Source of the DNA: Yoonia sp035117555
GTDB lineage: Bacteria > Pseudomonadota > Alphaproteobacteria > Rhodobacterales > Rhodobacteraceae
DNA: 64,000 bases
Reading direction: 5' to 3'
Assembly: GCF_035117555.1 (NCBI RefSeq)
Contig: NZ_JAYKPK010000007.1
Coordinates: 1-64,000 of the forward strand
Part shown: positions 1 through 7,588 of the stretch, piece by piece
Position numbering within the stretch: the first letter of the stretch is position 1
Layout of the letters: each line of letters opens with the position of its first letter
Program-made: the position numbers and the translations under genes
Notes under the pieces: model-generated
Seen by the model: the letters and a program-made list of their open reading frames with translations, nothing else
Told to the model about the DNA's origin: nothing
Databases searched by the model: none

Positions 1-106
1 GCATCACACCCGTCATGAAATTGAATATGGCTGCATGAATTCTACGGATGCACCCCGTTAAAAAAGGGGAGATTACCGTGGCTTTGGTTGGGCTGTTCAG
101 AATGAC

Positions 107-3100
107 TTGTTGAGCGATTACAAAGTGATCGTGTTGGCCATGGATGAAGGCTTGGTGGCCCGATCCGTGCAGAAGCGGATGGCGGACAGCGATAACACCC
201 TTCAGCTGGATGATGTGACCAAGATTGTGGGCTGCTACAAAGCCCTAACCAAGGCCGATCTAGCCACCGATGTCGGGGCCGACACACAGCCGATGAAAAG
301 GGCACTGGCCTTCTGCCGTGATATCGCATCATCCAAGCTGGTTCAGGATGAATTCGCCGCTGTGGTGGATGAATTCTTGTGTAACGACCCACTGTTGGAT
401 GATGCCGATGAAGTAGAAGCCGATCACCTGCGTTGCCAGATTGAGCACGTGGACGGCACTTTCAACGCCAAGACCCGTGGGGAACTGCTGGATTGGTTGA
501 AGGCTGAACCCGATGCCAACACCTGCCGTATCCTGACCAATGCCCGCTGCCTGAGCGAAGGCGTGGACGTGCCTGCCCTTGATGCCATCATGTTCTTGCA
601 TCCCCGCAAATCGCAGATCGATGTGGTTCAATCGGTCGGGCGGGTTATGCGTCGGGCACCGGGCAAGCGGATGGGCTATGTGATCCTGCCGGTTGGGGTT
701 CCTGCGGGTGTGCCCCCTGAACAAGCCCTTGCCGACAACGAAAAGTATCGCGTGGTCTGGCAAATCCTGAACGCCCTTCGTGCTCACGATGAACGCTTTG
801 ATGCCACCATCAACCAGATTGATCTGGGGCAAGATGTATCTGACCGCATCCAAATCATAGGCGTTTCGGGCAAACCCGAAGACAGTCCCGAATTAAAAGC
901 CGTAACCGCCACTGTAGAAAACCTGCCCAACAAAACCGCTGCAAAACGTGCGGTTAACTACGGGTCGGGTGCTGCGGCTGATGATGATATTGTGCTGGAA
1001 GGGCCGATCAGCCATCCAGAACTCCCCGGCTTCGTGGTGGATGAATTTGCCCGTGCCATCAAAGCCAAGATCGTCAAGAAATGCGGCACCCGCGATTATT
1101 GGGAGGACTGGGCCAGCAATATTGCGGACATCGCCCAAGCCCACATCACCCGCATCACCGCCATTGTAGAGGCCCCCAACACCCCCGCCCGTGCGGCCTT
1201 TGATGCTTTTCTTGAGGAGCTTCGCGATGATCTGAACACCAGCATCACCCCTGAAGATGCCGTGGAAATGCTGGCACAGCACATCATCACGCGACCGGTG
1301 TTCGAGGTGCTGTTTGAAGGCCATCAGTTCACGCAGGAAAACCCCGTTTCTAGGGCCATACAGGGCGTGTTGGGTGTTCTGGATGCCCACAACCTGGACA
1401 AGGAAAACACCGATCTGGAACGCTTCTACGCAAGCGTGAAGGCACGTGCCATGGGCATCAGCGATCCCAAGGCCAAGCAGGAACTGATCCGCCAGCTCTA
1501 TGACCGCTTCTTTGCTGTAGCCTTCAAGCGGGTGCAGGCCAAACTGGGCATCGTCTACACCCCTGTGGAAATCGTGGACTTCATCCTGCATTCGGTGAAC
1601 GACGTGCTGGAAGATGAGTTCGGCCAGACCATCGGTTCCAAGGGCGTGCACATCATTGACCCCTTCACGGGCACCGGCACCTTCATCACCCGACTGCTGC
1701 AATCCGGCCTGATCAAACCCGAAGAGCTGGAACACAAGTTCCGCCACGAAATCCACGCCAATGAAATCGTATTGCTGGCCTACTACATCGCCGCCATCAA
1801 CATTGAAGCCGTGTTCCATGGGCTGCACGGCGGTGACTATGTGCCCTTCGGGGGTATCTGTTTGACCGATACCTTCCAGATGTATGAAAAGGGCGATCTT
1901 GTGGCTCAGATCATGCCGGATAACAGCGAACGCCGGAAACGGCAGCGGGAACTGGATATTCAGGTCATCATTGGCAACCCGCCCTATGCCGTATCGCAGC
2001 ACATCAGCTACCCGGAACTGGATGGCCGGATCGGCGAAACTTATGCCGCCCGTGGATCGGCCACCAACAAGAACGCCCTCTATGACAGCTATATCCGTGC
2101 CATCCGCTGGGGCAGTGATCGGTTGGGCGATAGCGGGGTTCTGGCCTATGTGACCAATGGCGGCTGGGTGGATGCCAACACGGCGAATGGGATGCGTAAG
2201 TCCTTGGCCGATGAATTCACCAGCATTTATGTGTTCCACCTCCGGGGCAATCAGCGAACCAGCGGCGAAACCTCACGCCGTGAAGGTGGCAAGATTTTCG
2301 GCGGTGGCAGTCGTGCCCCCATTGTGATCACACTGTTCATCAAGAACCCCAAGGCCGAACAGCAGGGGCAAATCTTCTTCCACGATATCGGGGATTACCT
2401 GTCGCAACAGGACAAGCTGAATATCATCCGCAACTTCAGCAGCATCAGGGGCATCACCGCACGCGATAGCTGGCAAGTGATAGAACCCGATGAGCATGGC
2501 GATTGGCTGAAGCAGCGGGACAGCAACTTTGCCGATCACATCTCCATCGGGGACAAGAAGTCTGATACCGGCGTGGTGTTGTTTGAAAACTACTCGGCTG
2601 GCCTGAAGACCCAGCGTGACGCGTGGTGCTTCAACTCATCCCGCAACGTGCTGGAAACCAGCATCGACCGCACAGTGGCACACTACAACCGGCAACTGGA
2701 TGCCTTCCGAGCTGCACGGGCCGCGAACCCTTCCATGGAACCAGATGCTTTTACCAAGGACGCACCGCTGGAGATTTCGTGGACTTCCGCACTGAAAGGG
2801 GATTTCGAAAAGGAACGTGAACTTTCTACTGAAGAAGGCACCTACGTTCCGGCCCTGTATCGGCCCTACTTCAAACAGTGGCTTTTCTACAGCAAGCGAT
2901 TGAACGAACGTCGCTACCAAATCCCCCGCATCTTCCCAGAAGCAGGGGTTGAGAACAGGGTTATCGTGGTGAAGCAGCGGGTTACAGGCGAAACACAGTT
3001 CGCCTTGATGGCGGACCACATCATAGAACTGCAAACTGACGGGGGCACGCAATGCTTCCCCCTGAAACTCTACGAACAGGCTGCCCCAGCCGATGAAGGC

Positions 3101-3784
3101 GATCTGTTTTCGGGCCATGACACAGCCACCGGCTACACCGTGCGGGATGGCATCACCGATGCTGGGCTGGAACATTTCAAAGCCGCTTATCCCGGCGAAA
3201 CGATCACCAAGGAAGACCTGTTCTACTACGTCTATGGCCTGCTGCATTCCGAAGACTACCGCAGCACCTTTGCCGATAACCTGTCCAAGGAACTGCCCCG
3301 CATCCCCACGGTGAAAACCGCTGCCGCTTTCTGGGCCTTCACCGCCGCTGGGCGAAAGCTGGGCGATCTGCACGTGGGCTATGAAGCCGTTGAACCCTAT
3401 CCTGTGGTGGTTGCCCAAGGTGACCTGCGATTGGCCAGCATCCCCGATCCAGAAGCCTTCTTCCGCGTGACCAAGATGCGGTTCGGCGGCAAGGGCAAAG
3501 CCAAGGACCGCAGCACGATCATCTACAACAGCAACATCACGATCACCGACATCCCCGAAGAAGCCTACGACTACGTGGTGAACGGCAAGCCCGCGATTGA
3601 ATGGGTGATGGAGCGGCAGGCGGAAAAACAAGACCCCACCAGCGGCATCATCAACGATGCCAACCGCTACGCCGTGGAAACCATGGGCGACCCACGCTAT
3701 CCGTTCGATCTGCTGTGCCGGGTGATCACTGTGAGCTTGGAAACGGTGAAAATCGTGAAAGGACTGCCGAAGTTACTGATCTAG
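107..3784 (+). CDS. Type ISP restriction-modification helicase-methyltransferase, N-terminally truncated
   Basis: C-terminal three quarters of a single-chain type ISP (LlaGI/LlaBIII-like) restriction-modification enzyme. Such enzymes combine an N-terminal nuclease, an SF2 translocase, an N6-adenine methyltransferase and a target recognition region. Residues 1-230 are the second RecA-like helicase domain (SEGVDVPALDAIMFL, then QSVGRVMRR). The methyltransferase follows, with GIVYTPVEIVDFIL, DPFTGTGTF (motif I) and the catalytic NPPY near residue 625. The rest is the recognition region, ending in the family's usual ETVKIV-GLPKL tail. Full-length relatives are about 1500-1600 residues; here the nuclease and first RecA domain are missing. 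The listed TTG start is arbitrary: family-like residues (GFGWAVQNDLL) continue upstream in frame to a TAA at 59-61, so the gene is probably a broken remnant. A solitary methylase activity cannot be excluded. Confidence 0.85.
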   Translation: MLSDYKVIVLAMDEGLVARSVQKRMADSDNTLQLDDVTKIVGCYKALTKADLATDVGADTQPMKRALAFCRDIASSKLVQDEFAAVVDEFLCNDPLLDDADEVEADHLRCQIEHVDGTFNAKTRGELLDWLKAEPDANTCRILTNARCLSEGVDVPALDAIMFLHPRKSQIDVVQSVGRVMRRAPGKRMGYVILPVGVPAGVPPEQALADNEKYRVVWQILNALRAHDERFDATINQIDLGQDVSDRIQIIGVSGKPEDSPELKAVTATVENLPNKTAAKRAVNYGSGAAADDDIVLEGPISHPELPGFVVDEFARAIKAKIVKKCGTRDYWEDWASNIADIAQAHITRITAIVEAPNTPARAAFDAFLEELRDDLNTSITPEDAVEMLAQHIITRPVFEVLFEGHQFTQENPVSRAIQGVLGVLDAHNLDKENTDLERFYASVKARAMGISDPKAKQELIRQLYDRFFAVAFKRVQAKLGIVYTPVEIVDFILHSVNDVLEDEFGQTIGSKGVHIIDPFTGTGTFITRLLQSGLIKPEELEHKFRHEIHANEIVLLAYYIAAINIEAVFHGLHGGDYVPFGGICLTDTFQMYEKGDLVAQIMPDNSERRKRQRELDIQVIIGNPPYAVSQHISYPELDGRIGETYAARGSATNKNALYDSYIRAIRWGSDRLGDSGVLAYVTNGGWVDANTANGMRKSLADEFTSIYVFHLRGNQRTSGETSRREGGKIFGGGSRAPIVITLFIKNPKAEQQGQIFFHDIGDYLSQQDKLNIIRNFSSIRGITARDSWQVIEPDEHGDWLKQRDSNFADHISIGDKKSDTGVVLFENYSAGLKTQRDAWCFNSSRNVLETSIDRTVAHYNRQLDAFRAARAANPSMEPDAFTKDAPLEISWTSALKGDFEKERELSTEEGTYVPALYRPYFKQWLFYSKRLNERRYQIPRIFPEAGVENRVIVVKQRVTGETQFALMADHIIELQTDGGTQCFPLKLYEQAAPADEGDLFSGHDTATGYTVRDGITDAGLEHFKAAYPGETITKEDLFYYVYGLLHSEDYRSTFADNLSKELPRIPTVKTAAAFWAFTAAGRKLGDLHVGYEAVEPYPVVVAQGDLRLASIPDPEAFFRVTKMRFGGKGKAKDRSTIIYNSNITITDIPEEAYDYVVNGKPAIEWVMERQAEKQDPTSGIINDANRYAVETMGDPRYPFDLLCRVITVSLETVKIVKGLPKLLI

Positions 3785-3956
3785 TGCGACTGGCTGACGC
3801 TGACTTATGCCACCAAATGTATCCAAAAGATAACTATAGAATGTGCGAACAGTCGTGGTACTTTATCGCTCTAAGGTATCACCTTGCGTTCCTGCATTGC
3901 CGTTGAATCAAACGCAGAAACGGCGTGTCGACTATTACAACGCAGGAAAACTTAAA

Positions 3957-5000
3957 GTGAAAATCCTGTGCTTGCCCAAAATTACATGTCAGTTGACTGT
4001 GTGGGCATTGGTACTTCCAAGTGGAGCTTACGCACAGTCTGTTCTGGAGCGTGTGCTCAGCCAGATCGACGGGTCTACGAACCTCGCCCAAGTTAATGGT
4101 GTTTACGCCAATATTGCCGAAAGCGTGCTTCTGACTAATCCTGTAGAAAACACTACTCCTCTTGTAATTGCTGATGCAGAGCCATCAGATATATTATTTT
4201 TTATCCGTAACAATTATGGGCCAACACGAACTGTGACGGCAGCAGATATCGGAACGACTTTAATTGTACCCTATAGTGCAATCACACTTAATGCTGATGG
4301 TAGTGTCTCGACAGTCGATACTGATGGCGATCCCACTGACGTATGGAGCTTTTTTGATCCAAGTGGATCACAACTTCTTTTCGCGATACAGGATGGCAAT
4401 TCGGCAACTATCGATTTTTCTGAGTATCGAATTTTTGATGATGGAACTGCTAGACGCATAACTACCGTAGCCGCAGCAGCTGCTGCAAACTATGAAGCGG
4501 CTGGTTTTAGTCAGACTTTTGAAACATCTGTTTCACAGGAGTTTATATTCACAACCATCGACGGCTCCGTGACGAACATCATCGAAGGCGTGACTGAATC
4601 GACGAAAGAAGCGATTGCAGGTGCAGCCACAGCAACTGAGTATTCGATACCTACCATCAATATCGGTGATATCGCTACCACTGCTCTTGGTGCGGTAAAC
4701 ACCGGTGACATAACGGTTGGGGTAAACACGGCAGTTAACGAAGCTTCAAGCTCAGCTAATCGTGCCATAAGTGCAAGCCTGACCGTGGTTGGTGGTTCGG
4801 CAGATACGGGCACATTGATGCTGAACGTCGCTCGCAATACTTCTTCGATCCAAGGTAACGTGAACAACACACTTATCGCCGTTAATGGCTCGGTTGGCGA
4901 TGTCACTACAACAGCACTCGGTGCCGTTAACACTGGCACGATTACAAATGGCGTCGATACTGTTATACAAGGTATCGTTGGGTCAGCAGGGGTTAATTGA
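3957..5000 (+). CDS. Secreted repeat-containing protein of unknown function
   Basis: No family recognised. GTG start at 3957 is chosen because AGGA lies about 9 bases upstream and it opens a classic signal peptide (KILCLPKITCQLTVWALVLP, cleavage after AYA). The 347-residue product is rich in Thr, Ser, Ala, Val and Asn and poor in Cys. The C-terminal third contains a repeated module, TTALGAVNTG, once near residues 241-250 and again near 318-327, each preceded by GDI/GDV and followed by IT and a valine/asparagine-rich stretch. Such beta-strand-forming repeats occur in surface and extracellular proteins. The gene is visibly more AT-rich than its neighbours. It lies between the type ISP gene and a second copy of that gene's 3' end, which suggests separate acquisition. 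Confidence 0.6.
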   Translation: MKILCLPKITCQLTVWALVLPSGAYAQSVLERVLSQIDGSTNLAQVNGVYANIAESVLLTNPVENTTPLVIADAEPSDILFFIRNNYGPTRTVTAADIGTTLIVPYSAITLNADGSVSTVDTDGDPTDVWSFFDPSGSQLLFAIQDGNSATIDFSEYRIFDDGTARRITTVAAAAAANYEAAGFSQTFETSVSQEFIFTTIDGSVTNIIEGVTESTKEAIAGAATATEYSIPTINIGDIATTALGAVNTGDITVGVNTAVNEASSSANRAISASLTVVGGSADTGTLMLNVARNTSSIQGNVNNTLIAVNGSVGDVTTTALGAVNTGTITNGVDTVIQGIVGSAGVN

Positions 5001-5064
5001 TCGTCCAATCAATCTGAAACCGTAAACGATCAGCACTCCTTCTTGATGTGCTAGTTTCATGGCC

Positions 5065-5115
5065 AACTTGGAGACGGTGAAAATCGCGAAAGGGCTATCG
5101 AAGCTGGATATCTAA
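5065..5115 (+). pseudogene. Duplicated 3' tail of a type ISP gene
   Basis: Frame translation gives NLETVKIAKGLSKLDI then TAA, against SLETVKIVKGLPKLLI then TAG at the end of the type ISP gene (3734-3784). DNA similarity is high over about 45 bases, but wobble and some other positions differ, so this is an older or separately derived copy rather than a fresh duplication. Nothing else of the methylase precedes it. It reads as the scar of a second type ISP gene, or of an allele swapped by recombination, with 3785-5060 inserted between the two tails. Confidence 0.7.
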
Positions 5116-5248
5116 AGTCTGCAAGATCGGCCTTTGCAGATAATGCTGCCCTTAAGATCATGTAGCATCGTGATCAATATTTTGTAGAGTCCATAATGTG
5201 CAACACAATACATGCCTGTATTGAAACCTGCCTCGCACGCCAACTAGG

Positions 5249-5269
5249 CCACGCCGCATGTCGGCGTGG
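5249..5269 (+). promoter_or_regulatory. Strong hairpin upstream of small secreted protein genes
   Basis: CCACGCCG and CGGCGTGG form a perfect 8-bp stem around the 5-base loop CATGT. TCCTTTCC follows, which is too weak a pyrimidine run for a confident intrinsic terminator. It sits about 30 bases before the start codon at 5301, so it could be a leader hairpin, an attenuator or the terminator of an upstream transcript. Confidence 0.4.
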
Positions 5270-5300
5270 TCCTTTCCGTTTAATCACGAAGGGGACGAAA

Positions 5301-5663
5301 ATGATCCGACGCACACTTGCCACTGCTGCGGCTATCATGATCTATTCTGTTGCACTTGCAGACACGCCTTTCGAAGGGGTTTATCTGCCCCTGAAGGCTG
5401 ACCCTGCCACATGGGACTGTCAGAACATCGGGTTTGAAGGTGGTGCAGTCGCCATTGAAGGTAACTGGCTGATCGATATCGAAAACGCCTGTGAACTGAA
5501 CAACCCAACCGATGTTCGCGGTTTGCACGCAATTCTGTATGATGGTCAATGTGCAGCCGAAGGCGAGGAATATGTGGAACGCATCATGCTGATGGAACAA
5601 GCCCATGGTGGGGTGTTTGTGATCCGTGATGCATCGGTCGATCTGTGGAAGCCCTGCCGATGA
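5301..5663 (+). CDS. Small secreted protein of unknown function
   Basis: ATG at 5301 is preceded by GAAGGGG at 5288-5294, a good ribosome site. The 120-residue product starts with a signal peptide (MIRRTLATAAAIMIYSVALA, cleavage before DTPFEG). The mature part of about 100 residues has four cysteines (DCQN, NACEL, GQCAA, KPCR), compatible with two disulfides in the periplasm or outside the cell. No domain is recognised. The stop codon overlaps the start of the next secreted-protein gene (ATGATG at 5660-5665), so the two are probably translated together. Codon use is like the type ISP gene rather than the core genes. Confidence 0.65.
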   Translation: MIRRTLATAAAIMIYSVALADTPFEGVYLPLKADPATWDCQNIGFEGGAVAIEGNWLIDIENACELNNPTDVRGLHAILYDGQCAAEGEEYVERIMLMEQAHGGVFVIRDASVDLWKPCR

Positions 5664-6151
5664 TGCTGGTCCGTGCAGGTGTGTTCATCGTCGCCGCTGG
5701 GCTTGCCAATGTAGCAGCCGCTTCCTGCACTGATGACCCCTTTCTGACTTGCACGACCGGGGGCAAAACTCTGTCGCTGTGCCTTGGTGAGGGAACGGCC
5801 ACATACACCTTTCTACAAGCTGGATCACCTGAGTTGGTCCTAGCCCGCCCGATCAGTGAAGTGGACTATGTGGCTTGGAGTGGGTTTGGGCGATATCCGA
5901 CAAATCAAGTCGTTTTTCGCAACCATTCCTACAACTATGTGATCACCAGCGTCTATGACAGGCACGAAGATGGTGAACGCCCCTATGAAGTCACGATCTT
6001 GGTGGAACGCGATGACCGCATTGTCGCTCGCCTATCGTGCCGGGAAACGTTCGAAGATGATCCGCTAACCCCGATCTGGCGAGCCAAGGAAGCTGCGGGC
6101 CAGTGTTGGAAGCTTGAAACCCGCGACTGGCATGATGATTGCAAACAGTGA
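5660..6151 (+). CDS. Secreted cysteine-containing protein of unknown function
   Basis: The 163-residue product begins with a signal peptide (MMLVRAGVFIVAAGLANVAA, cleavage before SCTDD). The start at 5660 overlaps the upstream stop in an ATGA arrangement, with GGAAG about 8 bases upstream; a GTG at 5645 is possible but would add residues before the signal peptide. The mature protein holds cysteines at SCTDD, LTCTTGG, SLCLGEG, LSCRE, GQCW and DDCKQ, an even number suited to disulfides. No catalytic motif or family is recognised. The coupling to 5301-5663 suggests two components of one exported function. Confidence 0.65.
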   Translation: MMLVRAGVFIVAAGLANVAAASCTDDPFLTCTTGGKTLSLCLGEGTATYTFLQAGSPELVLARPISEVDYVAWSGFGRYPTNQVVFRNHSYNYVITSVYDRHEDGERPYEVTILVERDDRIVARLSCRETFEDDPLTPIWRAKEAAGQCWKLETRDWHDDCKQ

Positions 6152-6225
6152 TTTCTGCATTGCGGCGACCGTAAGGGTATACCTCAACAAGTTATTGAAT
6201 TCCTGGCAAAAACCTTATGGCTTTG

Positions 6226-6288
6226 TTGTCCGTTAGACTTGTTTTGTTTCTACGGACAACTTATTTGTGGACTCCACCTTAACGGACA
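6226..6288. promoter_or_regulatory. res/operator-like inverted repeats of the serine recombinase
   Basis: TTGTCCGT (6226-6233) and ACGGACAA (6252-6259) form an 8-bp inverted repeat spanning 34 bp, the size of subsite II of Tn3-family res. A third half-site, ACGGACA, lies at 6282-6288, with a weaker partner (TTTGTGGAC) at the other end of a roughly 25-bp interval, the size of subsite III. The array ends 11 bases before the recombinase start, as in resolvase genes that self-repress. A crossover subsite I was not identified. Confidence 0.55.
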
Positions 6289-6299
6289 CAGGAGACCGC

Positions 6300-6935
6300 A
6301 TGGCACACACGTTTCTTTACGCGAGGGTATCGACCGCCTGCCAAACGCTGGATCATCAGCGGACCCAAGCAGAGCAAGCGGGTTTCAAGATCGATGAAGT
6401 AATTGCCGATCACGGCGTGTCAGGCATTAGCACCCGGCTGAAGGATCGTTCTGAAGGCAAGCGGCTCTACGATAAGCTGCGGGCTGGCGACGTGCTGGTA
6501 GTTCGTTGGGTGGATAGGCTTGGCCGCAACTACGCCGATGTGACCGAAACCATCCGCGACTTCATGAAACGTGGGGTAATCATTCGTACGGTGATCAACA
6601 ACATGACATTTGATGGGGCCACCAACGATCCCATGCAGATGGCAGTGCGGGATGCTTTGATCGGGTTCATGGCGGCATCTGCACAGGCTCAGGCTGAAGC
6701 CACACGTGAAGCCCAGCGGGCCGGAATCGAACACGCTAAAGCAACTGGGCAGAAGTATCGTGGCCGGAAGCCTAGCTACACCCGCGAGCAGGTGGCAATG
6801 GTGCAGGACATGCTGAGCACCTCGCAGAACATTTCAGCCATCGCTGCCGCCACCCACTTGTCGCGTCAAACCGTTCTTCGGATCAAGGCAGACCCGAAGA
6901 ACGCTATCGCTGTGCTGGAGCGGTGGGCAGCTTGA
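6300..6935 (+). CDS. Serine recombinase, resolvase/invertase family
   Basis: Small serine recombinase of 211 residues, the usual length for Tn3 resolvase/Gin-type enzymes. The N-terminal catalytic domain begins FLYARVST, with the nucleophilic serine at about residue 11, and includes the conserved VVRWVDRLGRNYADV block near residues 63-77. The region near 120-135 corresponds to the dimer helix. A C-terminal helix-turn-helix follows near 180-200 (ISAIAAATHLSRQTVLRI). ATG at 6300 follows AGGAGA by 4 bases; an in-frame GTG at 6267 would lie inside the res-like repeats. It probably resolves or inverts DNA at the adjacent sites; it is not the type of enzyme that targets tRNA genes. Confidence 0.92.
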   Translation: MAHTFLYARVSTACQTLDHQRTQAEQAGFKIDEVIADHGVSGISTRLKDRSEGKRLYDKLRAGDVLVVRWVDRLGRNYADVTETIRDFMKRGVIIRTVINNMTFDGATNDPMQMAVRDALIGFMAASAQAQAEATREAQRAGIEHAKATGQKYRGRKPSYTREQVAMVQDMLSTSQNISAIAAATHLSRQTVLRIKADPKNAIAVLERWAA

Positions 6936-7251
6936 CCTTCGGGTCGGCTGCCAGTTCTTCCGTTCCAACATCAGGATGCATGAAGCAGTGGGGGCATTCA
7001 TCCCCTATTTCAGCTGCAATTCAAGCAATGGAAGCACTGCGATCACGGCAACAGGTAGAAGCAAGGGGGCTGTGATTTTGTGCATATTCTGTGTTTTTGA
7101 ACTGGTTTTCGGGTCGATTCCGCCTCCGATGATAGGTCAAGACACATGACAGCCGACAGTCATAAATCACGCTTAAACTATTGTTTTAAATGTATAAATC
7201 TTGTTTTTCAGCAACTTGCGAAGCTGACGCAAATCGCGAAGGTTCGTTGCG
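6936..7251. other. Island-end intergenic DNA, no gene seen
   Basis: No convincing coding region on either strand. On the minus strand a short stretch reads GDECPHCFMHPDVG and ends inside the recombinase gene, but it has no start codon or ribosome site. The right part, 7140-7250, is AT-rich. Confidence 0.5.
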
Positions 7252-7252
7252 T

Positions 7253-7303
7253 AGTGGATTGAAAATCCTCGTGTCGGTGGTTCGATTCCGCCCCTGGGCA
7301 CCA
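7253..7303 (+). other. attR: 3' half of tRNA-Phe(GAA)
   Basis: The sequence holds a tRNA anticodon loop TTGAAAA (GAA anticodon, Phe) closed by a partial stem, a variable loop, a perfect T arm (GGTGG-TTCGATT-CCGCC) and an acceptor 3' strand ending in a discriminator A and encoded CCA (7301-7303). The 5' acceptor strand and D arm are absent: the bases before 7250 do not resemble them. The 3' anticodon stem TCCTC would need GAGGA, but GTGGA is present, so identity with the original tRNA probably starts inside the anticodon stem. This is the footprint of site-specific integration into tRNA-Phe. Confidence 0.75.
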
Positions 7304-7588
7304 TTACAGACATTAGCCAGAAAATTGATGTTAGTTACCCCATTAGGGAATGCTTTATCAGCATGATCATCGCCGAGCGGTAGCTTACCTCTAATGGTTT
7401 TGCCTGATCAGCCGCGCCAGATAGGGTCGCACGCGATGTCGCTGCCCGGACCGTCGATAGTGGCGATAGCGTTTGAGTATAGTAGGGCGGGCTTTGACGC
7501 TTACTGTGTTAGAGGTGTCACAGGTGTGACGCGTCCGTCACCTGACGGGTGTATTTCCATGATCAAGACCGGATCATGTCATGAGTGC
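7304..7588. other. Intergenic DNA beside the island junction, no gene seen
   Basis: No supported gene. Near 7519-7545 an imperfect inverted repeat (GGTGTGACG / CGTCACC) could form a hairpin downstream of the minus-strand glycosyltransferase gene. The rest shows nothing recognisable. Confidence 0.4.

Larger units (their letters stand above)
1..7303. mobile_element. Right end of a genomic island integrated at tRNA-Phe
   Basis: This block carries accessory genes (type ISP restriction-modification, secreted proteins of unknown role, a serine recombinase) and ends at a tRNA-Phe 3' fragment lacking the 5' half. Genes to the right are ordinary polysaccharide and housekeeping-type genes. For a plus-strand tRNA, insertion into its 3' end leaves the intact tRNA on the left and a 3' copy on the right, so the fragment marks the right junction and the island continues left beyond the window. 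A tyrosine integrase, normally responsible for tRNA targeting, is not in the window. The island boundary is inferred; its left end is unseen. Confidence 0.65.

Noticed and set aside
893..2239. Long open frame antisense to the type ISP gene
   Set aside because: It mirrors codon structure of the real gene and has no recognisable domain or ribosome site.
6905..7020. Minus-strand short frame reading GDECPHCFMHPDVG, resembling a zinc-binding peptide
   Set aside because: It has no start codon or ribosome site, is preceded by a stop and ends inside the recombinase gene. The CPHC motif alone is not enough.
7113..7127. Second TCGATTCCGCC match to the tRNA-Phe T arm about 165 bases left of attR
   Set aside because: The match is 11 bases with no surrounding tRNA structure, so it could be chance or a much-decayed att copy; not listed as a site.
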